Assembly: GCA_024123915.1 (NCBI GenBank)
Contig: CP099650.1
Location: forward strand, 7,254,001-7,318,000
From: Oxalobacteraceae bacterium OTU3CAMAD1
Lineage (GTDB): Bacteria > Pseudomonadota > Gammaproteobacteria > Burkholderiales > Burkholderiaceae_D
Length of the DNA stretch: 64,000 bases
Direction: 5' to 3'
A program made the translations under genes and the position numbers. This document shows positions 1-8,891 of this stretch, in pieces (positions within the stretch are counted from its first letter, which is position 1; each line of letters begins with the position of its first letter). The notes beneath the pieces are model-generated. The model worked only from the letters and a program-made list of their open reading frames with translations. It had not been told where the DNA came from and made no database searches.

Positions 1-971
1 TCGGCATACTGTCGCTGGTCGGCGCCACCCAGGACATCGCCTCCGACGGCGTCTATGTCACCTCGCTCGACTCGAAGACGCAGTCGCTGTTCTGCGGCAT
101 CCAGAGCTTGAGCTGGAACGTCGGTCCCATCGTCGCCTCCGGCGGCATGGTGTACCTGAGCGGCTGGCTGCACACCAATTACTTCCACCACGAGGCCGGC
201 GTGTTCGGGCCGGCGTGGATCGACTCGTGGCGCATCATCTTCTTCATCGCCGCCGCCATCACCGTGGTCACCGCGCTGTGGCACCTGCGCGTGATGCCGG
301 ACGGCGCCAAGGCCGAAAACGCGCCCAAGTCGGTGGGCGAGGCGGCCTTCATCCTGCGCGACTCCTTCGTCACCTTCTTCCAGAAGCGCGACGTCTGGCT
401 GATGGTCGGCTTCGCTTTCGTGTTCCGCCTCAGTATCGGCCTGCTGGAAAAGATCGGTCCGTTCTTCATGGTCGATCCCGTTTCCAAGGGCGGCCTGGGC
501 TTGTCCAACGAGATGCTGGGCCTGATCTACGGCACCTACGGCCTGATCGCCGTGCTGCTTGGTTCCTTGCTGGGCGGCATCTTTGTCGCTCGGCGCGGCC
601 TGCCTGCCACCTTGTTCATTCTGTGCTGCGCGGTCAACATTCCCAATGTTACGTTCTTGCTGATGGGTATCTACCAGCCGGAAAACCTGTGGCTGATCAG
701 CGCCGGCGTGGCGATCGAGAAGTTCTTCTTCGGCTTCGGCTCGGTCGGCTTCATGATCTACCTGATGCAGCAACTGGCGCCGGGCAAATACACGACCACC
801 CACTACGCCTTCGGCACCGGCCTGATGGGCCTGTGCATGCTGGTCACCGGCGTCGTCAGCGGCCACCTGCAACAGGCGCTCGGTTATGTACATTACTTCT
901 GGCTGGTGATGGCGGCGACGATTCCATCTTTCCTGGTGACGTGGTTCGCGCCGTTCCACAACAAGGAATAG
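1..971 (+). CDS. MFS transporter, AmpG-like (5' end missing)
   Basis: Integral membrane transporter of the major facilitator superfamily. The frame is open from base 3, so the N-terminal half lies outside the window. The visible part begins with a segment ATQDIASDGVYVTSL that resembles the ATQDIA-D signature of AmpG-type permeases, and about eight hydrophobic segments follow up to the stop at 971. AmpG itself imports muropeptides, but relatives also occur in sugar-utilisation loci. The next gene is an exported GH31 glycosidase on the same strand after 141 bp, which favours an oligosaccharide substrate here. The last 99 bp reappear in degenerate form at 3699-3797. The substrate is not known. 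Confidence 0.8.
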   Translation, partial: GILSLVGATQDIASDGVYVTSLDSKTQSLFCGIQSLSWNVGPIVASGGMVYLSGWLHTNYFHHEAGVFGPAWIDSWRIIFFIAAAITVVTALWHLRVMPDGAKAENAPKSVGEAAFILRDSFVTFFQKRDVWLMVGFAFVFRLSIGLLEKIGPFFMVDPVSKGGLGLSNEMLGLIYGTYGLIAVLLGSLLGGIFVARRGLPATLFILCCAVNIPNVTFLLMGIYQPENLWLISAGVAIEKFFFGFGSVGFMIYLMQQLAPGKYTTTHYAFGTGLMGLCMLVTGVVSGHLQQALGYVHYFWLVMAATIPSFLVTWFAPFHNKE

Positions 972-1066
972 TCCTCAGAATTCGCCCTGCGGCCGCCATG
1001 GCCCGCAGGGTGCCCACGCCCCTCCATCCCACGCCCCTCCATCCCGCGCCGCTTTTTTCTCGAGGC

Positions 1067-1095
1067 AAATTGGTATACCATATATAAGATACCAA
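1067..1095 (+). promoter_or_regulatory. GntR-type (ExuR/UxuR-like) operator
   Basis: The sequence AAATTGGTATACCA (1067-1080) contains the perfect palindrome TGGTATACCA and equals the left 14 bases of the E. coli ExuR/UxuR consensus for FCD-type GntR repressors. A second half-site ATACCAA lies at 1089-1095, so TTGGTAT and ATACCAA also form a wider inverted repeat. The site sits 18-46 bp before the GH31 start codon, where a repressor would block transcription. No GntR gene is in the window. Confidence 0.5.
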
Positions 1096-1112
1096 CCACC
1101 CAAGAGCGCCCC

Positions 1113-3668
1113 ATGCATACGCGCAGGAGTCTTCTCACCCGTCTGGCGGCTGCGGTTCCGGCGCTGGCATTGCTCCGCTATGGCATCGCCGCCGACGACA
1201 ACCCCGCCCGGTCCCCCGGCAAAGCGGGCGGTTCGAATGCGGTAGCCGGATGGAAGCAAACCGGGGCGGGGATCGAAGGTACGATCGGACAAACGCTATT
1301 GCGCATCGACTTCGTCACAGACCAGATCGTGCGCGTGACCGCAACCCGCAATCCCGGCTGGTCGAAGGCAACGAGCCTGATGCGCGTCGACACCGCCGCC
1401 AAACCGGGTCCGATCAAGACGCACGAAGACGCTGGCACACTCACCCTGCAATCGGCCCGCCTGTCGGTGAAACTCGATCAGGCCACCGGTGCCATTTCTT
1501 TCCGGCGGCCGGATGGCACGTTGCTGCTGGAGGAGTCCAGCGGGAACCCGAGGGCGTTCGAACCAGTGGAGGTGACCAAGTCCGTGCCCGACCCCGCCAC
1601 GGTGAAGACCGTCAAAACGGTCGACGGCGAGCGCCAGGTGGTGGGCACCTATGTGCGCAAAAAGGACCGCGATGCCTGGAAAGTGACCGCGCGGTTCAGA
1701 TTCGGCGACCACGAAGCGCTCTACGGGCTCGGTTTCGATGAAACCGACGACCTGAACCTGCGTGGCAAGAGCAAGCGCCTGTACCAGCACAACCTGCGCA
1801 TCGTCGTGCCCTTCCTCGTTTCCACGCGGGGCTACGGCCTGCTGTTCGATACCTATAGCCTGCTCACCTTCGCCGATGGCAAGGATGGGGCATCGGTGGG
1901 CAGCGACGTCGCGGACGAGCTGGATTACTACTTCGTACTTGGCCCCTCCATGGACGGCGCGATCGCAGGGTATCGTCAACTGACGGGCGCCGCCGCCATG
2001 CTGCCCAAATGGGCCTTCGGCTACATGCAATCGAAGGAGCGCTATGTTACCCAGCAGGAATTGATCGCTACGGCCAAGCAGTTCCGCGACCGCAAGATCC
2101 CGATGGACGTCATGGTCCAGGACTGGAACTACTGGCTCGATGGCCGCTGGGGCAGCTTGGTGCCGGATGCGGCGCGCTATCCGGATATCGGGGCGATGAC
2201 GAAGGCCGTCCACGACATGAACGCGAAGGTGATGATCTCGATCTGGCCGAATCCGAGCCCGCTCGACCCGCCCGGCCAGGCATTGAAGGAGCGCGGTTAC
2301 ACCCTCGCCGGCACCGAATACGTCGATTTCTTCCAGCGCAAGGCGGGCGATCTGTATTTCGATAATGTCTGGAAGTATCTCGGCCGCCACGGCATCGATG
2401 CCTGGTGGTGCGATTCGACCGAGCCGACCACGGCCGACTGGGGCGGCGCCAAGCGCAACAAGGATGCCGACGACGCCAACATCCGCGTCCTGGCCGATAC
2501 CGTCGGCGCGCAGTTCATGAACGCCTACGCGCTGGTCGATTCGCAAAGTTTTTTCCGCAACTGGCGCAAAACCGTGCCGAACCAGCGGCTGGTGAACCTG
2601 ACGCGGTCGGGGTATGCGGGAAGCCAGGCGGTGGGCGCCGTGGTGTGGACCGGCGATATTTCGGCGAAGTGGCCGGTGCTCGCGCAGCAGATGGCCGCGC
2701 TCCAGAACGGCAGCGCGTCGGGCACGCCCTATGTCACCTTCGACATCGGCGGTTTTTTTGTCGATCGCAAGGAGCAATGGTTCTGGGATGGCGACTACAA
2801 GGGCGGCGTGGCCGACCTGGGCTACCGCGAGCTGTACACGCGCTGGCTGCAACTGGGAGTGTTTCTTCCCATGTTCCGCAGCCACGGGACCGACACCCCG
2901 CGCGAGCCCTGGCAGTTCGGCGAGCCGGGCACGCCGTTCTACGATGCCATCCTGCGGTTTATTGAACTGCGGTACCGGTTGCTGCCGCATATCTATTCGC
3001 AGGCCGGACTTGTGCATCTGCGGGACGCCTCCTTCATCCGCCCCGTGGCGTTCGCCTTCCCGGACGACCGGCGCACCCACGACCTGAAGTCGCAAATGCT
3101 GTTCGGCGAGGGCATGATGGTCAGCCCCGTGCTCGAACCGATGTATTACGGCGTGGGGTCGGCGCCGCTGGCAGGGCGGGACAAAACGCGCGAGGTCTAT
3201 TTGCCGAAGGGCACATGGATCGACTTCTGGACCGGGCGCCGGCTCACGGGCGGCAAGAGCGTCGTGGTCGATGCGCCGATCGAACGCATGCCGCTGCATG
3301 TGCGCGCCGGCAGCGTGATTCCCCTGGGACCGGCGATGCAATATTCATCGGAGGACACGGACCCGGTGATCGAGTTGCGAGTCTATCCCGGCGCGGACGG
3401 CGAGTACACCTATTACGAAGATGCCGGCGACGGCTGGGGGTATGAGCGTGGCGAGTACGCGCTCACGGCCATGCGCTGGGACGACGCGGCGCGAAGACTG
3501 ACGTTGCTCCGGCGCCAGGGCCGCTATCCGGGAATGAAGGAAACACGCCGGTTCAAGGTCGTCGTCGTCGGCCGCGCGGATGGCCGCGGCGCCGCACCGG
3601 CAGGCAAGGCGGCGAAACTGGTCGTCTACGAGGGCCGGACGGTCGTCGTCGATGCCCTGACGCGCTAG
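1113..3668 (+). CDS. Exported GH31 alpha-glycosidase (alpha-xylosidase-like)
   Basis: Retaining alpha-glycoside hydrolase of family GH31, 851 aa. The N-terminus has a twin-arginine-like signal (TRRSLLTRL then a hydrophobic stretch to about residue 28), suggesting export. A GH31 N-terminal beta-sandwich precedes a TIM barrel. The nucleophile is D434 in WWCDSTEP and the probable acid/base is D515 in VWTGDIS; the downstream RSHGTDTPREPW block is typical of the Xyl31-like branch rather than YicI. The C-terminal part carries the proximal and distal beta domains. Alpha-xylosidase or alpha-glucosidase activity cannot be separated from sequence alone. It follows an MFS transporter gene and has an ExuR/UxuR-like operator just upstream, so it is probably induced with sugar uptake. 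Ribosome-binding site is weak. Confidence 0.9.
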   Translation: MHTRRSLLTRLAAAVPALALLRYGIAADDNPARSPGKAGGSNAVAGWKQTGAGIEGTIGQTLLRIDFVTDQIVRVTATRNPGWSKATSLMRVDTAAKPGPIKTHEDAGTLTLQSARLSVKLDQATGAISFRRPDGTLLLEESSGNPRAFEPVEVTKSVPDPATVKTVKTVDGERQVVGTYVRKKDRDAWKVTARFRFGDHEALYGLGFDETDDLNLRGKSKRLYQHNLRIVVPFLVSTRGYGLLFDTYSLLTFADGKDGASVGSDVADELDYYFVLGPSMDGAIAGYRQLTGAAAMLPKWAFGYMQSKERYVTQQELIATAKQFRDRKIPMDVMVQDWNYWLDGRWGSLVPDAARYPDIGAMTKAVHDMNAKVMISIWPNPSPLDPPGQALKERGYTLAGTEYVDFFQRKAGDLYFDNVWKYLGRHGIDAWWCDSTEPTTADWGGAKRNKDADDANIRVLADTVGAQFMNAYALVDSQSFFRNWRKTVPNQRLVNLTRSGYAGSQAVGAVVWTGDISAKWPVLAQQMAALQNGSASGTPYVTFDIGGFFVDRKEQWFWDGDYKGGVADLGYRELYTRWLQLGVFLPMFRSHGTDTPREPWQFGEPGTPFYDAILRFIELRYRLLPHIYSQAGLVHLRDASFIRPVAFAFPDDRRTHDLKSQMLFGEGMMVSPVLEPMYYGVGSAPLAGRDKTREVYLPKGTWIDFWTGRRLTGGKSVVVDAPIERMPLHVRAGSVIPLGPAMQYSSEDTDPVIELRVYPGADGEYTYYEDAGDGWGYERGEYALTAMRWDDAARRLTLLRRQGRYPGMKETRRFKVVVVGRADGRGAAPAGKAAKLVVYEGRTVVVDALTR

Positions 3669-3698
3669 CCGTGTTGGCAGCCCGGTTGCCGCCTGCGG

Positions 3699-3797
3699 CA
3701 GGCGCTCGCTTATGTACACTACTTCCGGCTGGTCATGGCGGCCACGATTCCATCTTTCCTGGTCACGTGGTGCGCGCCCTCCCATAACAAGGAGCAG
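3699..3797 (+). pseudogene. Relic of the 3' end of an AmpG-like MFS gene
   Basis: These 99 bp align without gaps to 873-971, the last 33 codons of the MFS gene upstream; I count 12 mismatches (about 88 % identity). Most changes are in third codon positions, and the stop TAG has become CAG. The rest of the gene is absent. The fragment begins 30 bp after the GH31 stop. Third-position divergence suggests that it comes from a functioning paralogue rather than from a recent copying error. Confidence 0.8.
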
Positions 3798-3842
3798 GCT
3801 GTCCAAAAACTGAACCGCTTTTAAGTGTGCGCTGGCACGCGC

Positions 3843-3917
3843 ACGATTGACTGAAGTCCTGCTTGTTGAACTTTGCGTCGGTATGATGACCCGCAAGGGA
3901 TTTCATTAGTCAATCGT
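3843..3917. promoter_or_regulatory. crtE upstream region with 10-bp inverted repeat
   Basis: ACGATTGACT (3843-3852) is repeated as its exact reverse complement AGTCAATCGT (3908-3917), just before the crtE ribosome-binding site. The 55 bp between the arms include a TATGAT hexamer at 3882-3887 that could be a -10 box, without a clear -35 partner. The arms could be regulator half-sites framing the operon promoter, or a hairpin in the leader. No regulator gene of the cluster is present in the window. Confidence 0.35.
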
Positions 3918-3931
3918 CAAAGGACTTGCGC

Positions 3932-4876
3932 ATGGTTACGGAAACACTGCGGTTCAACGGCATCAAGCGGGAGCTGCTAGGGGACCCGTCGGAAACCGAG
4001 ATCGATGACCTGCGCCGCGAGCTTGAGGAGCGCATCCGTCACTTTTTGCCCGACAGCGGCGGCGACCCGCTGACCGAAGCCATGCGTTCGGCGGCGCTGA
4101 GTACCGGCAAGCGCATGCGCCCTTTGTTGCTGATGCTGGTCGCGCGCGACCTCGGCTGCTCGTCGCCCGCGCTGCTCGACGCTGCCTGCGCGGTAGAACT
4201 GGTCCACGCGGCCTCCCTGATCCTTGACGACATGCCTTGCATGGACGACGCCCAGCTGCGGCGCGGCAAGCCCACCGTGCATATCCAGTTCGGCGAAAAC
4301 GTCGCCATCCTGGCGTCGGTCGCCCTGCTCAGCCGCGCCTTCCATATTCTTTCCCAGACGCAAGATATCTCGCCATTGATCCGCACGCGGCTGGTGAGCG
4401 CGCTGGCCGAAACGGTCGGCGCGCAGGGACTGGTCCGGGGACAATTCGAGGATTTGCACGGCGGCCACAAACGCTCGGTCGACGACATCGCCACCACCAA
4501 TGAACTCAAAACCGGCGTGCTGCTCGGCCTGTCCGTGGAGATGGCCGGCATCATCGCCCAGGCCGACGAACGGGTGCTGCAATCGCTGCGCTCCTTCGCC
4601 ATGGCCGCAGGCCACGCGTTCCAGATCAAGGACGACCTGCTGGATGTCCCCGGCAACGACTGCGCGCTGACCGGCAAGGATGTCGGCAAGGACGCCGGCA
4701 AGGCGACCATCACCGCCACCCTCGGCATGGAAAAAACCCAGCGCCGCCTGGCCGCGCATCTGCGCGACGCCGACGACTACCTGACAGACGCCGTCGGCAG
4801 CAAGCAACGCACACGCCTTCTGGTCGGGAACCTGTTCCGCAAGGCCGGCCCGGTCGCCGATCTGCACGCGCCGTAG
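3932..4876 (+). CDS. crtE: Geranylgeranyl diphosphate synthase
   Basis: Trans-prenyltransferase that extends FPP/IPP to GGPP, the entry step of carotenoid synthesis; 314 aa, cytoplasmic. The first aspartate-rich motif is DDMPCMDD (residues 99-106, the bacterial form with two inserted residues) and the second is DDLLD in the C-terminal third. A GKRMRP substrate-binding block lies near residue 60. I chose the ATG at 3932 because AAAGGA lies 7 bp upstream; an in-frame TTG at 3926 has no such signal. First gene of the crtE-X-Y-I-B operon, 21 bp before crtX. Confidence 0.95.
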   Translation: MVTETLRFNGIKRELLGDPSETEIDDLRRELEERIRHFLPDSGGDPLTEAMRSAALSTGKRMRPLLLMLVARDLGCSSPALLDAACAVELVHAASLILDDMPCMDDAQLRRGKPTVHIQFGENVAILASVALLSRAFHILSQTQDISPLIRTRLVSALAETVGAQGLVRGQFEDLHGGHKRSVDDIATTNELKTGVLLGLSVEMAGIIAQADERVLQSLRSFAMAAGHAFQIKDDLLDVPGNDCALTGKDVGKDAGKATITATLGMEKTQRRLAAHLRDADDYLTDAVGSKQRTRLLVGNLFRKAGPVADLHAP

Positions 4877-4897
4877 CGCGCGTCGAGAGGACATCGC

Positions 4898-6232
4898 ATG
4901 GCCCATTTCGGCGTGGTCGCCCCGGCCTTCTACAGCCATTTCAACGCTTTGTCGGCGCTGGCGCTGGCGTTGATCGAGCGCGGACACCAGGTCACCTTCC
5001 TGCACCGGCCCGACGCCGCCGGCTGGATACCGGACGCCCGCATCGGCTTCCATGCGCTTGGCGCGGGGCGCTATCCGCCAGGCTCGCTGGCCGCCTCGCT
5101 GCGGCTCGCGGCCAATCCGGGCAGCCCTTTGGGACTGCGCAAGGTCATCGTCGATATGGCCGACACCACCGACATGCTGTGCCGCGAACTACCCGCCGCG
5201 ATCGAAGCGCTGCGCATCGACGCCCTGCTCGGCGACCAGATGGAGGCGGCGGCCGGACTGGTGGCCGAGGCGCTGGAGCTGCCATTCGTATCGGTCGCGT
5301 GCGCGCTGCCGGTCAACCGCGAAGCGGGTGTCCCGCTGCCGGTGATGCCGTTCGCGTTCGGCACCGACGAGCGCTCGTTGAAGATGGTCGAAGGCAGCAC
5401 CCGCGTCTACGACTGGCTCATGGCGCCGCACCGCAAGGTGATCGAGCGTCAAGCGCGCGCCCTGGGCATTCCGGCGCGCGGCATGCTGCACGAGTGCCTG
5501 TCGCCGCTGGCGCAGATCAGCCAGACGGTGGCGGCCTTCGACTTTCCGCGCCATCATTTGCCAGCGAATTTCCACCACGTCGGCCCTTTGCGGCATGTCG
5601 CCACCGGTATTCCGTCGCCGTCAGGCCCGCGCATCGATCCCATGCCGGCCATCGCCGATGAGCGCCCTTTCATCTTCGCCTCGCTGGGCACACTGCAAGG
5701 CCAGCGCTTTGCGCTGTTCAAGCGCATCGCGCGCGCGTGCCGGGATCTGAATGTCCAACTGCTGGTCGCCCATTGTGGAGGGCTGAACCCGCAACAGGCG
5801 CTGGCCGTCGAACGCGCCGGGCCCACGGGAGCGACGACTGTCTGCGCGTTCGCACCCCAGCAGGCGGTGCTGGCACGCGCGGACGCCGTGGTCTCCCACG
5901 CGGGGCTGAACACGGCGATGGACGCGGTCGCCGCACGCACGCCGATACTGGCGCTGCCGATCGCCTTCGACCAGCCGGGCGTGGCGGCGCGCATCTGCCA
6001 TGCGGGCATCGGCCTGCGCGCGTCGCCGCGCCTCGCCGGCGCGGCCCAACTGGGCAGGCACTTGCGGCGGCTGCTCGATGAACCGGAATACGGGCGGCGG
6101 CTTGCCGCACTGTCGGACCAGCTGGTGCAAGCCGGCGGCACGCCACGCGCCGCCGACATCGTCGAAACGGCGCTGAACCTGAACCGGCACGATGACAGCG
6201 ATGCCCGCCGGGTAGCGAGCGGCCTCGCATGA
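4898..6232 (+). CDS. crtX: Zeaxanthin glucosyltransferase
   Basis: UDP-glucose-dependent GT1-type glycosyltransferase that adds glucose to the hydroxyl groups of zeaxanthin; 444 aa. The N-terminus HFGVVAPAFYSHFNAL is typical of CrtX, and the C-terminal half has the nucleotide-sugar motif around SHAGLNTAMDA. GAGAGGA precedes the ATG. The last 4 bp overlap crtY (ATGA), indicating translational coupling. Together with crtZ it predicts zeaxanthin mono- or diglucoside as the end product. Confidence 0.93.
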   Translation: MAHFGVVAPAFYSHFNALSALALALIERGHQVTFLHRPDAAGWIPDARIGFHALGAGRYPPGSLAASLRLAANPGSPLGLRKVIVDMADTTDMLCRELPAAIEALRIDALLGDQMEAAAGLVAEALELPFVSVACALPVNREAGVPLPVMPFAFGTDERSLKMVEGSTRVYDWLMAPHRKVIERQARALGIPARGMLHECLSPLAQISQTVAAFDFPRHHLPANFHHVGPLRHVATGIPSPSGPRIDPMPAIADERPFIFASLGTLQGQRFALFKRIARACRDLNVQLLVAHCGGLNPQQALAVERAGPTGATTVCAFAPQQAVLARADAVVSHAGLNTAMDAVAARTPILALPIAFDQPGVAARICHAGIGLRASPRLAGAAQLGRHLRRLLDEPEYGRRLAALSDQLVQAGGTPRAADIVETALNLNRHDDSDARRVASGLA

Positions 6233-7404
6233 GTACCGCGCCGTACGACGTGATCCTGGCCGGCGGCGGCCTGGCCAACGCGCTGATCGCGTGGCGGCTG
6301 CGGACCGCGCGCCCATCGCTGCGCATCCTGCTGCTCGAGCAGGACGACCGGATAGGCGGCAACCATACCTGGTCGTTTCATGACAGCGACCTCGATGCGT
6401 CGCAACGGCAGTGGCTCGCGCCGCTGGTATCGGCGCGCTGGCCGGATTACGACGTCATCTTCCCCGAACACGCCAGGACGCTCGACGGCGGCTACACCAG
6501 CATCGCCTCGGACGATTTCGCGCGCGTCATCGAAGCCGCGTTGGATGGCGCGCTGCGGCTCGGTGCCCGGATAGAAGAGCTGACGCCAACCACGGTGCGC
6601 CTGGACGGCGGGGAGATGCTGCATGCGGGGGCCGTCATCGATGGCCGGGGTCCACGCTCGTCCGACCGGCTGGCGCTGGGCTACCAAACCTTCCTCGGAC
6701 AGGAAGTACGCCTCGCCGCGCCGCACGGACTGACCTCACCCATCATCATGGACGCCAGCGTCGCGCAGCAAGGCGGCTACCGTTTCGTCTACGTGCTGCC
6801 TTTCGCGCCCGATCGCCTGCTGATCGAAGACACGCACTACGTCGACACCGGCGTGTGGGAGCCGGAACGGCTGAGCGCCAACATCTCCGCCTACGCCGCC
6901 TCACGCAACTGGCACATCGAAGAGGTCATCCGCGAGGAACACGGCTCGCTGCCGATCGTGCTGGCCGGCGACATCGATCGATTCTGGTCGGATCTGAACG
7001 GACAACCCACTTCCGGCCTGCGGGCGGGCCTGTTCCACCCGACGACCGGCTATTCGCTGCCCCACGCGGTGCGGCTGGCCGAAAAGATCGCCGCGCTCGA
7101 CGACTTGCGCGCGCCCCCATTGTTCGACGCCATACGCGAGACCGCGCTGCACGAATGGCGCGGACAGCGCTTTTTCCGGCTGCTCAATCGCATGCTGTTC
7201 CTGGCCGGCGACGCCGACAGCCGCTGGCGCGTGATGCAGCGTTTTTACCATTTGCCGGCGCCGTTGATCGCGCGCTTTTACGCCGGCCGTCCGACCCTGG
7301 GCGACAAGGCCCGCCTGCTGTCGGGAAAACCGCCGGTGCCGGTCGGCCAGGCCATATCGGCCGCACGCAAAATCCATCCCCACCAAATCAGGAAAACCGA
7401 ATGA
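6229..7404 (+). CDS. crtY: Lycopene beta-cyclase
   Basis: Converts lycopene to beta-carotene by cyclising both ends; 391 aa. The N-terminal dinucleotide-binding motif is VILAGGGLANALIAWRL, followed by the GGNHTWSFHD block typical of the bacterial CrtY family. Length agrees with the Pantoea type (about 385 aa). It starts in an ATGA overlap with crtX and ends in an ATGA overlap with crtI. The enzyme is a redox-neutral, FAD/NADPH-binding, membrane-associated protein in characterised relatives. Confidence 0.95.
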   Translation: MSTAPYDVILAGGGLANALIAWRLRTARPSLRILLLEQDDRIGGNHTWSFHDSDLDASQRQWLAPLVSARWPDYDVIFPEHARTLDGGYTSIASDDFARVIEAALDGALRLGARIEELTPTTVRLDGGEMLHAGAVIDGRGPRSSDRLALGYQTFLGQEVRLAAPHGLTSPIIMDASVAQQGGYRFVYVLPFAPDRLLIEDTHYVDTGVWEPERLSANISAYAASRNWHIEEVIREEHGSLPIVLAGDIDRFWSDLNGQPTSGLRAGLFHPTTGYSLPHAVRLAEKIAALDDLRAPPLFDAIRETALHEWRGQRFFRLLNRMLFLAGDADSRWRVMQRFYHLPAPLIARFYAGRPTLGDKARLLSGKPPVPVGQAISAARKIHPHQIRKTE

Positions 7405-8891
7405 ACGAAACAAAACAGGCAGTGGTTGTCGGCGCCGGCTTTGGCGGCCTGGCGCTGGCCATCCGTCTGCAAGCGAGCGGGATTCAAACCACCTTGCTCG
7501 AAAAACGCGACAAGCCGGGCGGCCGCGCCTACGTCTACCAGGACCAGGGATTCACCTTCGACGCCGGGCCCACCGTCATCACAGATCCGTCGGCGATCGA
7601 GGAGCTGTTCACCGTCGCCGGCAAGCGACTGTCGGACTACGTGGAGATGCTGCCGGTGGCGCCGTTCTACCGCCTGTGCTGGGAGGACGGCAGCCACTTC
7701 GATTACGCCAACGACCAGGAGTCGCTGGACCGCCAGATCCACGCGCTCAACCCGGCCGACGTGCAGGGCTACCAGCGATTCCTGGCTTATTCCAAGGCGG
7801 TGTTCGACGAGGGCTACCTGAAGCTCGGAGCCGTGCCCTTCCTGTCGTTCCGCGACATGATCGCGGCCGGCCCGCAACTGGCGAAGCTGCAGGCATGGCG
7901 CAGCGTCTACAGCATCGTCTCGAAGTTCATTCAGAACGAACATCTGCGGCAGGCGTTTTCCTTCCACTCGCTGCTGGTCGGCGGCAATCCGTTCGCCACC
8001 TCGTCGATCTACACCCTGATCCACGCGCTGGAACGGCGCTGGGGCGTGTGGTTCCCGCGCGGCGGCACCGGCGCGCTGGTGAACGGCATGGTGCGCCTGT
8101 TCCAGGATATCGGCGGCCGCATCGAACTGAATGCGGACGTGGCGGCGATCGAAGCGAGCGGTGCGCGCGTCAACGGCGTGCGTCTGAAGGATGGCCGCCA
8201 CTTCCCCGCGCAAGCGGTGGCGTCCAACGCGGACGTCGTCCATACCTACGCGGATTTGCTGTCGCAGCATCCGCGCGGCCCGTCGGAGGCCGGCGCGCTG
8301 CGCAAAAAACGCTTCAGCAACTCGCTGTTCGTGCTGTACTTCGGGCTCGATCACCATCACAGCCAGCTGCAGCACCACACGGTCTGTTTCGGGCCGCGCT
8401 ACAAGGAACTGATCACCGAGATCTTCGGCGGCAAAGCGTTGGCCGACGACTTCTCGCTCTATTTGCACGCGCCGTGCATCACCGACCCATCGCTGGCGCC
8501 GCCCGGCTGCGGCAGCCACTACGTGCTGGCGCCGGTGCCGCACCTGGGCAAGGCGGATATCGACTGGACCGTCGAAGGCCCGCGCTACCGCGACCGCATC
8601 TTCGAGTACCTGGAGCGCCGCTACATGCCCGGCCTGCGCAAGCAACTGGTCACCAGCCGCATCTTCACGCCGCTCGACTTCCGCGACGAGCTCAATGCGC
8701 ACGTCGGCTCGGCGTTTTCGCTTGAACCGATCCTGACGCAGAGCGCCTGGTTCCGCCCCCACAACCGCGATAGCGAGCTGGCGAATCTGTACCTGGTCGG
8801 CGCCGGCACCCATCCCGGCGCCGGCGTGCCCGGCGTGATCGGCTCCGCCAAGGCGACGGCCGGTTTGATGATCGAGGAGTTCGGGCGATGA
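7401..8891 (+). CDS. crtI: Phytoene desaturase
   Basis: FAD-dependent desaturase that turns phytoene into lycopene in four steps; 496 aa. The N-terminal FAD motif is VVVGAGFGGLALAIRLQ, and the C-terminal signature LYLVGAGTHPGAGVPG is diagnostic for bacterial CrtI. The start is the ATG at 7401 inside the crtY stop (ATGA). An open frame extends about 1 kb upstream of it, but that part is the shadow frame of crtY. Overlaps crtB by 4 bp. Confidence 0.96.
   Translation: MNETKQAVVVGAGFGGLALAIRLQASGIQTTLLEKRDKPGGRAYVYQDQGFTFDAGPTVITDPSAIEELFTVAGKRLSDYVEMLPVAPFYRLCWEDGSHFDYANDQESLDRQIHALNPADVQGYQRFLAYSKAVFDEGYLKLGAVPFLSFRDMIAAGPQLAKLQAWRSVYSIVSKFIQNEHLRQAFSFHSLLVGGNPFATSSIYTLIHALERRWGVWFPRGGTGALVNGMVRLFQDIGGRIELNADVAAIEASGARVNGVRLKDGRHFPAQAVASNADVVHTYADLLSQHPRGPSEAGALRKKRFSNSLFVLYFGLDHHHSQLQHHTVCFGPRYKELITEIFGGKALADDFSLYLHAPCITDPSLAPPGCGSHYVLAPVPHLGKADIDWTVEGPRYRDRIFEYLERRYMPGLRKQLVTSRIFTPLDFRDELNAHVGSAFSLEPILTQSAWFRPHNRDSELANLYLVGAGTHPGAGVPGVIGSAKATAGLMIEEFGR

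Noticed and set aside
1..971. AmpG identity, linking the transporter to amgK-murU cell-wall recycling
   Set aside because: The genes are 55 kb apart and the immediate neighbour is a GH31 glycosidase, so a sugar transporter is more plausible.
1296..3341. Long minus-strand open frame (681 codons) opposite the GH31 gene
   Set aside because: Typical antisense shadow in high-GC DNA; Arg/His/Val-rich, no domain, while the plus strand has intact GH31 catalytic motifs.
3798..3842. Possible IS end (GGCTGTCCAAAAACTG) after the MFS relic
   Set aside because: Resembles some IS termini, but no matching inverted end, target duplication or transposase fragment was found.
6411..7400. Open frame extending about 1 kb upstream of the crtI start
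   Set aside because: It is the +2 shadow of crtY; the translated sequence is Arg-rich without homology, and crtI has a coupled ATG at 7401.
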